Notes under the pieces: model-generated
The model's database searches: none
Told to the model about the DNA's origin: nothing
The model's input: only the letters and a program-made list of their open reading frames with translations
Origin: Nephromyces sp. MM_2019
Taxonomy: Eukaryota > Apicomplexa > Aconoidasida > Nephromycida
Direction: 5' to 3'
Assembly (NCBI GenBank): GCA_015657535.1
Contig: JADHZB010000589.1
Coordinates: 1 to 54,541, forward strand
DNA: 54,541 nucleotides
Made by a program: the position numbers and the translations under genes
Part shown: one piece after another, positions 37,402 through 52,052 of the stretch
Layout of the letters: every line of letters begins with the position of its first letter
How positions within the stretch are numbered: position 1 is the stretch's first letter

Positions 37402-40400
37402 TTATGATCTTGTCTTATTCTCTTGCTTATTTCTTAGTTTTTCGCCTCTATGAGGTGCCATTTTCTTTCCAATGATAACAAATCCAAAAAATGCTAAAAT
37501 GTTGTAACTGGTTGAATTCAGGTATATTTACAAGTTAAAGTAAGAAATTTTCAAATGGATTAAAACTTTTTACCACACAGCCTGGATCAATAAAGTTAAG
37601 AAAATTTCCAGAGTCGTGTCATTGTTGTATTGGTAATAGTCTAATATCTAATGCCCAAAGAAGGTAAATTGAATAATAATGTTTGGTTATTTGAATTTTC
37701 AAGAGAAATGAATACATAACTCTTTTGAAGATCCATCAATATACATCGTTCTAACCTGTTCGCCAGTTTCGAAGCATAATGGTGGCTTTAAGCCTGTAGG
37801 GCAATCTTTAAGTGTTCTTCCAGCTTAATTTCAAAGCGAAATGTAAGAGTAGAAATATCAAATCTTACTTATACTGCAATTTATATATCATAATTTGGTT
37901 ACCCCATATGATTCTCATAAGTCCAGAGAAAGTCCATCTAATTGGTGTCATATACTATAAATTACTTATTAAAATTCAATTTTTGTGGAGTTTTAATGTT
38001 TTATTTTTATACCATTAGCCAGATCCAAAAATTTGGTATAGCTTTAAGAGTTACCAAGTATCCTGCTACTAAAGTGGTTGGCAGAAAAATAGCTGGTGCA
38101 ATGGCTATTGCAAACCCACCCTTAATTGAGTATAAAAATATGAAATAAAATAAACTAGTTTGTCTTAGTTTCTAAATTGTTACCGATGGTGAAAGAGCTC
38201 CAATAGCGTAACCCATATAAAAGGCAGATATAGTACCCAAATATAAAGTTGCTAAAGCTTCAAGAAATTTTAAAAAGTCATTATTCAAAGAGATTATAAA
38301 CCATGCTATACTGAAATAAATCAATGTATAGATTATTCGATTGCTATTCAATGCAACAATATAATTATTTTTTAATACAGGCTTAAATAATATAAATGAA
38401 CGATATATTCTCTCAATAGGTGCAAGTGGCCTACCTCATAAAAAGTATAGGATTGATTAGCTGAAAAAGTATATCAGCTGAGCTCTTTGCAAAGTAATAG
38501 CCACCCACGCTTACAAAATTCGTACTAAATTCCCTCTTGATAACAGGGAGTTCAGATGAAAACGTTAAAATAACTCCGAAAGAGGCAAACAAAACCTTAA
38601 TAAAAACATTTTTCGGATTCTTTTAAAATTTTGAGAGGTGAATTATCGATTATTTTATGATATCAGGCAACTCTATTCTATTAATTTGACCTGGTTTATT
38701 GTTATCATAAACACTGCTCCATTTCTTGATAAAAAATCACTTGCATCTAACTGAAAATATCCAACTCCAATGAGTATGGCAGAAAGTAAGCTTTGAACTA
38801 TTCTTGCTAAAAAAATCATACGATTCCGAGAATTAGCGATTAGGCATCGACGAAATATAATAGGTGTCTGCCTCATTCTTGAGTTTTAAAGGGTAGGTAT
38901 TCAAATTTAGCACTTTGACTATGCACACCATTATCAACTTACGTTTTAAAAAATTCACCACCCAGTCCAGTGTGAGATTTTTGTTGCTCTCTTGGTACAA
39001 CTGATTAGATTTTTATAAATTGTTAGAAAGTAATTTTTTTTAAGTTAAATTCTAACAGGATATTGCCTTCGAAATTTTCGAAACTTGTTTTTTTAGGACA
39101 CCCTGTGATGAAACATAATTTTATTTATCTTTAAAAAAAATTTCTCCATTTACTTGGTCATCAAATTTTAGGTTATACTTTTCCATAAATTTAGCTCTAA
39201 GATTTTGTTCCTGTGAAAATATTCATCAATTTTAAAAGTCAAATTTGAGTAATACACCTATTAAAATTCTAATATCTTTTGAGCGCTACAAATTGCTAAA
39301 TCAATTTCAAACAAAGGAAAATTTAAATCTACCCATTCATTTAAAAATTCATCTCCTCTCTCCTTCCAATTCTTTTCAAACCTAAATAACAAATAACAAT
39401 GGAATTTTTACTATCAAATGGGATCTTTAGATGAAAGCTAACTCAGCTATGATGTCACTCGTAAGCGCTTTCCCATCAAAGCCTTCGGTGGCCATTATAA
39501 CAAAGTCAGCTGGATTGCTATAAATTTGATAGCTGTATCCTAGCTTGATAAAATATGAAATGCTGCCTAAAGGTTCGCCAAAATAAATCATTCTACCCGC
39601 AGATAAAAGAATCAACTGAAAGTATTTTTTGTTTTTATATGATAATTGTCCCAATCATATAAAATGAGATCATAATTACTTTGTTAAATTTCAGAAAAAT
39701 CTCAGAACTGGGTTGATGAATTGTAGCTATTACGCATTTCCCTGGAATATGAGAGTTAAATAATTTAAAACACTTAATTAATCTAATTTAAATAGCTCTG
39801 ATGAGTTCTTGCTAACCTTGATCAGCCAGATCCTTTAGGGCTGAAATAATTGTCTCAGCAAGAAAAGAGTCTAGGGATGAAATGGGTTCATCTGCAAAAA
39901 TCATCATAGGGTTAGTCAGAAGTTCTGTAGCAATACTTAGTCGTTTTCTCTCTCCCCCGCTAATACCCCTATATGATAATGTTCGATACATTAAGCATAG
40001 TTTCATTAATAAAATTATCATGACAAAAATATTACAAATAAATTATAATTTTCATTTTTTTTAAATTAAGTCATAGAATTTACCTATTACTATTCATTTG
40101 TAAATTTCCAATAAAAGAGTCTCCAACACGATCCAAACCATAGACTTTTAAGAATTCATCAGCCATAGCCATAGCTTTTGCTTTGCCTATGTTAAGCCTT
40201 AATCTAATCTTTAAATTTACAATCATTATTTGAATTAGTTTGAAAAAGCAAATATTAAAACTGGATGATTACCTAAGTAAACATACATACCTGATAATAA
40301 AGATGTTCTCTGCACTTTAAATACCCAAGAAAAAAGTCGTCTTGTTGGATAAAACAAGCATTATTGATAAAACTTTGATCTATTTCATTTCCATTATACA

Positions 40401-40922
40401 ATAATGTTCCAGAGTATTCTTTAATAAACCCACTAAGAACTACAATTATTGTTACTTAAGTTTCTTAAAGTTATTTGTCATTATAGATGTTAGTTTAAAC
40501 CTTTAAGAAACGTTGACTTTCCTGCTCCACTTGGACCCATTACGGCAACTAATGATTTATATTAAAAGATATTCGTTCAAATTAGATGATTGACAGGAAA
40601 GGCTCACCAAAGTCTCCCGATTGTAATCTACCAGTAACTCCTTGTAAAATTCTTTTTTTGACCTTTTTCTTGAATAGTTTACCTCGAGTTGAATAGAATT
40701 TCGAGTGGGAGACCTCTGGTTTCCCTTTTGTTCTTTCATAAGTTTGTACATCCACTTTAAAAATATTATGGATATTATTCAAGACTTTAAAGTTTTTCTG
40801 AAATCTAACTACTGCTATGAAGGATGCAAACCTTTTAAGTCTTGAAACTCAAGCCTAATTGAACTTTTATAAATTTTCCTTTGTTCCCGATGGGAGCTAG
40901 TGTTTATCGCTTGCAATTCCAT
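37402..40922 (-). CDS. ABCG-type half ABC transporter
   Basis: ATP-driven exporter of lipids, sterols or drugs; half-transporters dimerise in a membrane. About 16 exons from ATG 40922 to TAA 37402, phases consistent throughout; the second exon is taken to begin near 40788 to fit. Nucleotide-binding domain first, as in ABCG: ILQGVTGRLQSGD, Walker A MGPSGAGKSTFL (about 40500-40545), signature GISGGERKRLSIATELL and Walker B MMIFADEP (about 39830-39970), then the H-loop ATIHQPSSEIF. After Walker B the usual TSGLDS reads ISSLDS. The membrane domain follows in exons from about 38880 to 37402: RQTPIIFRRCLIANSRNR, VLFASFGVILTFSSELPV, AIAIAPAIFLPTTLVAG and YMTPIRWTFSGLMR, ending after a last TM with KKMAPHRGEK. 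The extracellular loop before the last TM has two Cys. Substrate cannot be told. Confidence 0.88.
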
Positions 40923-42184
40923 AATTAGCTTCCTTTGATTAATTCTTCGTTGCTGGAATAATAAAATCATATTTCCTCTTCATTAATTTTCCATAATATA
41001 TCTTATGTGTATATGTTTAGAATTACCTAAGCCCTCTAAGGTCGCTCAGTTAGTTTGTAAGTTGAAATGTCTCAAGTCAATTAACTCTGTCTTGTTTTTA
41101 ATTAGAGTGATTTCACACAATTTATTAGAGTATTCACTCAAGCTGAATTAATTATACATAGTCTTAAATGTGTTTTAGCAGGCTCAGCAATTTGAAAATT
41201 TTGTTTTTTGGCAGGTTAAGATTTGTTATATTTAATATTGAATCTGAAACTAGTAGTATGCTACATAGTAAATTCAGTGATTTTTTTCAGCAAACGAGTT
41301 AATGAAAATAGTTTGACAAAATTAAACATAGTCAAGGAATTTTATAATCCTTAAATAAAAAATGAACTCCTTTTATTTCCTATCTCTCATATCTTTAATA
41401 TTGATTGTTTTCAAAAAGACAAGCTAAGGCGTAGGCATTAAAATAGAGCCCAAAAACAGCATTTCGGCTCTTTATAAAAGATAAACTCAAGCTTAGTGAA
41501 GTATATATACATGTGCTTACAAGATTCTACCTATTACAGCATATGAAAATAATATTTTTATATCTCAGAATTTGTTGTTTTGGCTTTGTTGAGAGTTTTT
41601 CATAGAATAAATCGTGTTATAATTGATAATTAACATTTCAACATTTCTAATCATACTAGACAAGTTAAAGGCATGTCAGCTAAGCTGTTTTATTCACTAA
41701 CAATGACACAACTAGACAAATATAGCAAACTGAAGAGATTGGTTCTAACACGAGCACTTCATTGCAAAAATTTTAAAGCACCAACATGCCTTTATACATT
41801 GAGGACTGATTTACACCCTCGTATATTCAAAACACCTGGGTAGTAAATTACTGAATTATTGCAGATAAGTAAATACCACAACTTCCATTATTTTTGCAAA
41901 ATGAGAAATAAGTTTATAAGCTTTACTTTTATAAACTAGATTGCTTGAAAACTATGTTTATAAATTCAATTTGGTGACTTTGATTAAACACCTTGAATAA
42001 AATTATATTTATCTCAGTAAAGATATAAAACTGTGTTTATTATAACAAATTATAAAGTACTAGGTGAGTGATTGTTTCAAAACAACCTCTACTTTGATAT
42101 AAAAATTTAGTTTCATATATTAATATTTTCTACCGAGAATACACAATCCCTGAATGGCCTCTTAAAATCCGCGTCAAGCATCAA
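40923..42184. other. Divergent intergenic region between the ABCG and PSD genes
   Basis: 1.26 kb with no exon seen. Both start codons face outward, so both promoters must lie here; no element can be named. Confidence 0.5.
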
Positions 42185-43894
42185 ATGTCAAGCCGATTTA
42201 TAAGGTGACAATAACTTATCTCAAATAAAATGTAGCTAAGAAAACTTGATCTTTAATTTTGTATTAGGAATCTTGATAGCTATGTTGTCAACAAAGTTGG
42301 TAAAGGTGGGCGATCTTTATTACTTTTTGGTTCTTCAGTTACCGGAGTCCTAATTGTATTTGATTATAAGTTTGCTGAAATAGTCCAATCTAACGGAAAC
42401 GCAGCAGGATTACAAAGGTTACATCACGTAAGCTTCGAAATCACAACATAGCTAACATAGCTACATCTGAGTTTTTATCCTTTTTCAGCTCTGGTGGCTA
42501 CGATTATCTTTTGGTCGCTCACGTTCACGATTATGGGGCTACATTATGAACCAAAAAGCTCCATTATCAATACGGTATTTAGATTACCTAATTTTATTCA
42601 ATGCAGATTTTTAATACTGTTTAAAACATCAGGCTACCTATGATTAAGGTGTTCTCTTATCTTTATGGTTGCAATATGAATGAATTAAGATACCCACTCG
42701 AGTCCTATCGATGCCTGGGACACTTTTTTGCACGCACATTAGTTGATGGAGCCAGACCTTTGCAGGACATGGCTAAAAGCTCTATGGTATTTATTTTCTA
42801 GCTTGTTTCTTTTATGTAACCGTTTTTTCATATTTTTTAACCGATTTTTTTCATTACAAAGCTAAGCCCAAGTGATGGTGAAATAATCTCGATTGGGGAC
42901 GTGACTTCGAATCAAGTTACTCAAATAAAAGGATCATATTACAACATAGCTGAATTCCTAGGTATCGATCCTAACGAAGTTAATAGTGTAAGCTAATTTG
43001 AAAACAAAATATCATCATGAGGCTGTTTTTCTAATTAATCTCCTTTTATGCAGAAAAACTTAAAATACTGCATTATTTACCTAGCTCCGGGTGACTATCA
43101 CCATTTCCACTCACCTTGTGAGTTCAAAATTAATGCTCGACGCCACTTTTCGGGTGAACTTTTCCCAGTTGCTAAAAGTTTTATCAAATTTATGAATGTG
43201 AGCTCCTAATACATAAACTTATAATTAAAATTTGAAAAGAGTTTATAGATTAATACAAGTATTTTTATCTATTTAAAGCGAAATATTTTTGACTCCAAAC
43301 TTTTTCAGAACGTATTTTCAATCAACGAAAGAGTTGTCATGAGTGGTAAATGGGAATATGGTAATTTCCACTTCGCTGCTATTGGTGCTTACAACGTTGG
43401 AAACATAAGACTAGCTTCAGATCCAGTAAGAATATATGCTTATCATAAGTTTCAGAAGCTCATCTTTATATTATAATAATTACAGAAATTCAGATCTAAT
43501 CAACTCAGAACTCAGCTATGGTATCTCGGAGGAGATATAGATGTTAAAACCTATAATGGTAAAAGTTTATTTTACTTTATAATGAATGTTCGAAAAATTT
43601 AATAAAATCTTTTTATTAGATGCTAAAACAAGGCCCATTGTTCGTGGCGAGCATATAGGAGAATTCAGGATGGGTTCAACTGTTGTTATAGCATTTGAAG
43701 CACCTGATGACTTTCAATGGGATTCGGTAATGATGAAATTATTTTAAATTTTATGATAATTAATTGAATTTATCCAATTTTAGAGGCTTGGTGACAAAGT
43801 TAAAGTAGGGCAAAGGATAGGTGGAACAAGTGAGTCAACCCCAGGAGAAAAAGACAATTTTGCATTTTATCACCTCGAACCTTTAGAATCATGA
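42185..43894 (+). CDS. psd: Phosphatidylserine decarboxylase proenzyme (type I)
   Basis: Converts phosphatidylserine to phosphatidylethanolamine; matures by self-cleavage that leaves a pyruvoyl group. ATG at 42185, exon 42185-42204 (MSSRFI) joined in phase to 42268-42427, then 42489-42574 and further exons to TGA 43892-43894. A transmembrane segment [17 protein letters not shown] near residue 20 after a short basic start fits anchoring in the mitochondrial inner membrane or another endomembrane. Catalytic parts are visible: NAFF-like [21 protein letters not shown], the His motif [12 protein letters not shown], and the cleavage site [14 protein letters not shown] near the C-terminus. The usual LGST reads MGST; the Ser that becomes pyruvoyl is kept. 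Converges with the lyase gene, 196 bases between stops. Assignment firm; location inferred. Confidence 0.92.
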
Positions 43895-44090
43895 TCTTGA
43901 ATAATTGACTATATTTTTTTGATTTTATATTTTTTAAACAACTTCGAATCATTTAAATATCGAAATTATCGCTTAAACATTGAAATTTAGTTTTTTAACA
44001 TCTATTTTTAAAATCAGAAGTTTTTCAAGTTACCAATTTTTATGATTACTTAAATAGAAAATACCTATTAGAATATGTTTAAATTTGAAT

Positions 44091-46065
<1,975 letters not shown>

Positions 46066-47274
46066 TTATAACTTGATTGTATTTCGAAGAGTGATTACAA
46101 AATTGGCTTTGGCAACAAGTGTACTTACACTCAATTGTAATATTTCTAATTTCTCTTAGATTATTTAATTATAACAAAAGTCAAAGCAGCATAGTTGACT
46201 TGATGTATTGGTTGAGTTGGGATTAATATCTAGCAATTGTGTTAAGCCAAGCATACGTTTTTTACCTTAGCTCCTAAAAGCTACTACACTCAAATAAATT
46301 GAGTCGCTATAAATTCTAATTACACATTTCCAGAATGACTTAGATAGTAATAGATGTTAAGTAAGCTCTAGCATATAGAGTGCGCTATATACAAAAGTAG
46401 TATGCTTTCTGTTTTGTATTTAACGGCTCTGCTTGAATTTAACAAAATTGATAATTTATCATGGGATGCCAATGGCGAGGGTCTAGGTGATCATTTTTAC
46501 TAAAACTACCATTGATTGGTTCAGCCCTAAATCAACACTTATTCCAATCCTCGTGGAGTTTCAGTATATCCATCTAAAGTTGAATTCATCTTTTAATTAT
46601 CAAAATTGAATCATGTTGAGACGTTAATTATTTCTTAGCTAAATAGTGGAACGTCTTCATTCCTTAATTTGATTAACCAAAAATGTTTTAATTAAAGTTT
46701 TTATCAAAACAAAACATTTTAAATTTGGGGAAAAATTCATAAGCATTAAAGAAATTTAAATTTGAGGCTGATTTACACCGGTCGTCAAAAGCCAAGATTG
46801 GTTTAATTCTCGAATTTTCATGAAGCAAATATTTTTTCAGATGTATAGGAATAACAAATCGAGTTATATTAATAATAAAATCATTCATTTTGATAAGAAT
46901 TTAATCCCCATATAGGAACCTTTGGGTTTTGCAAGTCTGTTTATCACTTGACTTTTTTGAGGAGCATTGAAAGAGACAATTCTTTGGAAATACATATTTG
47001 ATGAAATAATGAAAGATACGTATAAAAAATAGAATTAAAAAACTGCTAAGATCTCTAAACATTACATTTTTGTAACTGACTCTATTTGTGCAAATTAGAA
47101 ATGGTCTATCAGATCTCACAAATCAAAAGTGTGTCAGCTTTACCAAAAGTATAGCGACATAAAATCCGGAGAGTTATAATATACGATCAAGTCGTGATGG
47201 GTTTGCATTATTTAAGGATAGCAAGGATCTTTAAAAATTGAATTTGAAAAGGAAATATCAACTCCACTAAACAA
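46066..47274. other. Divergent intergenic region between adenylosuccinate lyase and the dynein chain gene
   Basis: 1.2 kb. Two adjacent minus-strand frames of 66 and 72 codons (46688-46888, 46901-47119) are present but show no domain or convincing splice links, and are treated as chance. Otherwise nothing recognised. Confidence 0.45.
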
Positions 47275-49857
47275 ATGAAAATGGGTAGTAAAGACTATTT
47301 CCATAACCTATTTCTGAATTTACTCGAAGATGCAATCCCATATGGTATATTCGAACATTATATATACTGTTGTTTTACTTAGTATTTGTGCCCATTTATA
47401 ATATGCTTTGTAGATACTGAAACTGTGGTGGAAGTTGAAACAAGCACAATTGCCAAAAATTCAAACCAGAATAAAACGAGAATAAGCCCCACTCATAGAA
47501 ATTTAGGTGATTGAATCAAAAATTTCATCAATTTTTGGAATATAAATATATTATCCATATATTACAAGATAGATAAACCCAAATCGCAAGATGAGGCAAT
47601 ATACCTTAAAGAAACAGAAACATTGGAAATTCTTCGCACTCGTAGCTTGTGTGTAGCTTTGGACTCTGAAGCGTATTGTAAATCCTTAAATAAAAACAAT
47701 TTGGATCCCTTTAAGATTAATAAAAAACTAGTCAAAACAAGCCTTGAGACATGCCAAAATATAAAAGTGTCGAAGTCATCTCAAACCCAGGAATCAATTC
47801 ATTATGATAAGGCAATTGATACAAGTGACACTCAAAGCATGATTTTGAAATCGACAGGTTTGCTTAAACTCTTGTAATTTCACAGACTTAAAAAATTATA
47901 AAAACGCTAGTATCCATCAATTGGTTGAGCCCTTACACTGATATTTTAAGTGAGAGAAATTTTATGTTGTTTTAAATATTTGAAACTATCATAACTAAAT
48001 TATTATAGCCGCAGCAGAGAAGACCAGAGACTATAATGAACTTATTTTGGAAAACCTAGCAAAGATTGAAAGATATCTCTCCACATCAATTTACACCTCA
48101 GAGCTACAGGCTTTTTATAGTAAAATTCACCCTTACAAGAAAAGTAATGCTGATCAATTGATTCTCCTATTTAATTAAAAATTAAATCTTTAACTCTTTA
48201 GCTACTTTCGATAGTTCTAAAAATAACACAAAACTAAGAAATTCAACTATAACTGAAGAAAGTAAGGATAAAATTGCCAATAAACCTTTGAATTTTCTCG
48301 AGTACTTCATATGTCTCGATGCCCCAAAGGAAATTAGTAAAACTTCAGCTAATGCAGTAGATTTTACAAATCAGGTTGAGGGCATGTTTGCAGTTGGATT
48401 TGGTCATCTTTGGGATCCTGGTCAATTCAAAATGAACAAGGTAAGGAGACCTAAATATTCATCAAAAACATTACCAAGAGTATAATGAAATTTCTAGATT
48501 GGTATGGTAGTTATATGGTCACTGAAGAATTTTCTAACACCTGGCAGGGTCTATGAAGTCCAGTCAGAAATTTTATGCCTCAGATTCTCAAATTTGGCAC
48601 CACATATTTTGGCAGCTGGGACAAAGGATGGTAGTGTCTATATTTGGGATATCAGAGCAGATACACAAGAACCAATGTTGATGTTCAATATAGTAGAGTT
48701 TAAATCTGTAAGATAACCCGAATTCATTAAGTAAAAGTCAAAATTAATGGATTTACAAAACTACAGAAGGCCGAAAGCCAAAGTCTATGCCACATTGTCG
48801 ATTTACAGTGGGTTCAGTTTGAGTTGGAAAAAAAAAATAAAGAAATCTTGTACGCAATTACAGATGATGCAACTTTGTTACAGTGGGATCTAAACACAGG
48901 TGCAAAAATATTAGTTACTACAAATTTTTACAATTTCAGGGATTAGTTTAAATAAATAGGCTTACGAAAGGAGTTGTCAATAAGTGTGGAAAGCTTTAGA
49001 CATCAGAGCTCCCCGTCATCAATGCAAATTTTGGAAGACTCAGAATCCAAGCTTAAAGAATGGCCTGATAATAATTTCTCAGTTTGTTGTTTTGATTTCC
49101 AGCCTTATAATTGCGACATATTTGCTATTGGACTAGAGAATGGGAAAATTTACTTGTGCTCAGCTTCTCTATGCCATAATTACCTTGAAAAATTCGAAGG
49201 CCACCAAGGGCCTGTTTTACAAGTCAGCTTAATTAATATCCAATAATTATAATTCTGTGTATGTTCTTTTCCAGATCACTTTTAACAAATTTGTAAACGA
49301 CTATTTCCTAAGTTGCTCAACTGACTGGACAATTAAACTTTGGAGCTGCAAACAACCTAATAATGAAATTTGTTCATTTTATTCTAATCTACACAGTTCT
49401 CCAGTAATTGGTATTCATTGGTGAGTATTATTAGAGTGTGTAACAATAACTTAATTTCTTTTTGACTAGAAAATTTTTAAGAATTTGACTATCATCCTAA
49501 GGTGCACCTATTCCTCAACGCGATTTTATGCTGGCATGAGTGATAATTTTTTTGAGATATGGGACATATCAAAAAAACCTTATGACCCAAAGGTTTGCAA
49601 TAGCCTCCCAAATACTAGTAAAAAGTCTTCCTTAATTGGTTTTAGGTTAGCAGATTTGTAATAAACTTTTTATGTGTGAGTGATACTATTCAGTGTTATC
49701 TCCTTGTAGCATTCCGACAAAATTGCCAATCCTAGTTTCATGTGGTTCTGATGGCCTAGTTACTATATGTAATATTCCCGATAAAAGCCGGAAATTTAAA
49801 TCATTAACGGAGCATAAAAATCAATTTCAAGAAAGCCTCAAGTTTTACATTAAATAA
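47275..49857 (+). CDS. Axonemal dynein intermediate chain-like WD40 protein
   Basis: Intermediate chains hold axonemal dynein heavy chains on microtubule doublets; in apicomplexans only male gametes have axonemes. ATG at 47275 (a second in-frame ATG at 47281). About 11 exons, phases consistent where checked, to TAA 49855-49857. Residues 1-200: charged, Ser/Asn-rich, no domain. From the exon at about 48190, NFLEYFICLDAPKEI leads into a WD40 propeller: GMVVIWSLKNF, LAAGTKDGSVYIWDIR, ITDDATLLQWDLN, AIGLENGKIYLC, FEGHQGPVLQ, NDYFLSCSTDWTIKLWSC, MSDNFFEIWDISKKP, LVSCGSDGLVTICNI. The line CSTDWTIKLW is the hallmark of dynein intermediate chains, in style like DNAI4/WDR78 or DNAI3. Which arm it serves is not decidable by eye. 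Confidence 0.8.
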
Positions 49858-50928
49858 AAATTATATACAATATACTTAATTAGTTTAGGTTTATTAATTT
49901 TTACCGTATGCACAATCTATTGTTAAATTAAACAATACATGTGTAGTGTGTTTTTTTATTTAATCAATTCAAAGTTTAAAAAATCATATGAAATCACGAT
50001 AATTAAGGAGTTTAGGATGATAAAAATTTGGGATACTTTCAATAGATTAAATTAATCTTCTTGATAAAACAGAAAAATTTAATAGATTTTGAGTGATTGT
50101 GAAATTCTGGCTAAACAAATCAACTCAAGTTTGTAATGGGTAGATTTTCTTCAATTCGTGCAATTGTCAAAAGTAAAATAACCGAATCATTTTTTAAGAA
50201 TTGATACAAGGTGAACAAGTAGTGTTGTTTTATTAGCAAAATTTATTTACAAACAAAAAACAAAATACATCTTCATGTTTGAGTATCATGAATTAAATTA
50301 CTAAAAAGATAAACAATCAAGGCTCTTTTATGGCGATACTTGTACCTAACTTTTTAAGTTGAGTTCCATGATTTTATGCTTATCAATCAAGTGTTTAAAT
50401 GAAAGCTATAGAGTGAAATTTCAAATATTTTTTACTGCAGGTTTTAATAATCTCTAGAATTACAAAATTACTTAAAAAAAGGTGCTTAACTAATTGTTAG
50501 AGTATGGAAACACTAGATACCCTTTTCTGACACAAAAAAAATATCACGCCACTCAAGACACCACACAACCTTCTATCGAATAAGGATCCCCAGAAATTCA
50601 TAGAATACCATTATAAACACTTGTTGAATCATTGATATTAATAATAATACCACAAGCAATTGCAGATATTACACATTCACACACAGTAAACACAGACAAT
50701 ACATATATACACACAAATCATATGTCCTACACGGAGCAAAAATTTGTAACAGACTGAGTTGAGTACTTATCCATAATAATCATACAAACACAAGCTTTTA
50801 GTAACTTTCAACAACAATCCTGAAGCACATAAAATTGGGGCAATATACATTTGCTTTTTTATTTATTCCTACAAAGTACAGTTTGATGTATTTTCATATC
50901 ACTCCGAACCAAATTTATTTGAAAAAAG

Positions 50929-50959
<31 letters not shown>

Positions 50960-51099
50960 TGAAACTTAGTTAGATTGAGTAGTAAGACATTCATTCAATT
51001 GTACATATACACCTTATATCGTCTCTATTAATCCCCTGTTTACATTCCAAGCCTAGTTCTCAAGTTTTGCAAGTATTTATTGAAGCTAAATGATTATCA

Positions 51100-51141
<42 letters not shown>

Positions 51142-51466
51142 CTTATATATGTGTTCCAAGAGAGACATAAGATTTCAAAGCTTGACTGGCGCTTATCTTT
51201 CAATTAATTATTACAAATTTCTCTACCCTTGAAAAAATCATTTTACTTACAGATTATTTAACAACCTTCCTTAATGAAGATGTTTGAGTTTCTTATCCGC
51301 TACACAAAAACTATTTGAAAATCCTGGGGAAAATTATATATCCTCTGGCACAATTTCTACATAATAAGCCCTCACAATTTCATCAAATTTTCAAGCTATT
51401 TGTGATATATAAGAATGAGCCCCAAATGTGTACACACTTGCCAAAGCTACTCTTATTGCTGAATAT

Positions 51467-51497
<31 letters not shown>

Positions 51498-51786
51498 GAG
51501 TTCTTTCCCTATTTCCATTGTTAGATTACATCTGATATATACACCATCTTGTATTGTTGTATATCTATTTCAATTCTTATTTATACCCAAATTTATACAC
51601 TTAGAGCTTGGAACACATAATAAGCATTAAATACACATACACAGTATTAAATATACTAACTCAGTGCATAATATATACATTGAGTGCTAAGTATATATGT
51701 TATAGAAAATAGAAAGCTTTAAGAAAATTTAACACTCAATAAAACCTATCAAGCGTGTCAAACATATATTGATTTACACACTTGTA
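49858..51786. other. Intergenic with TA microsatellites, about 1.9 kb
   Basis: Contains three long TA tracts (about 50932-50959, 51102-51133 and 51460-51498) and CA-rich scatter. No exon recognised. The right part is the promoter of the dynamin gene. Confidence 0.55.
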
Positions 51787-52021
51787 ATGGATGCCCTTAT
51801 ACCTATTATTTCACAACTTCAAGCTATTCTTTCCAACGTTGGACTTATTCATGAACGAATTGATTTGCCTCAAATAGCTGTAGTTGGGGCACAGTCTGTT
51901 GGTAAGTCCTCAGTTATCGAAGCGTTGGTAGGAAAAGATTTTCTACCTCGTGGCACGGGTATAGTTACTCGAAGACCACTTCTATTACAGGTGAGTGTAT
52001 ATGCATCTACTTATCTCTATA

Positions 52022-52052
<31 letters not shown>

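Noticed and set aside
37812..38148. Plus-strand frames in the ABC transporter region
   Set aside because: Opposite strand to ABCG membrane exons that fit the family and splice in phase.
46688..47119. Two adjacent minus-strand frames of 66 and 72 codons
   Set aside because: Hydrophobic AT-rich composition, no domain, no splice joins found. Kept only as chance frames, though a small gene is not excluded.
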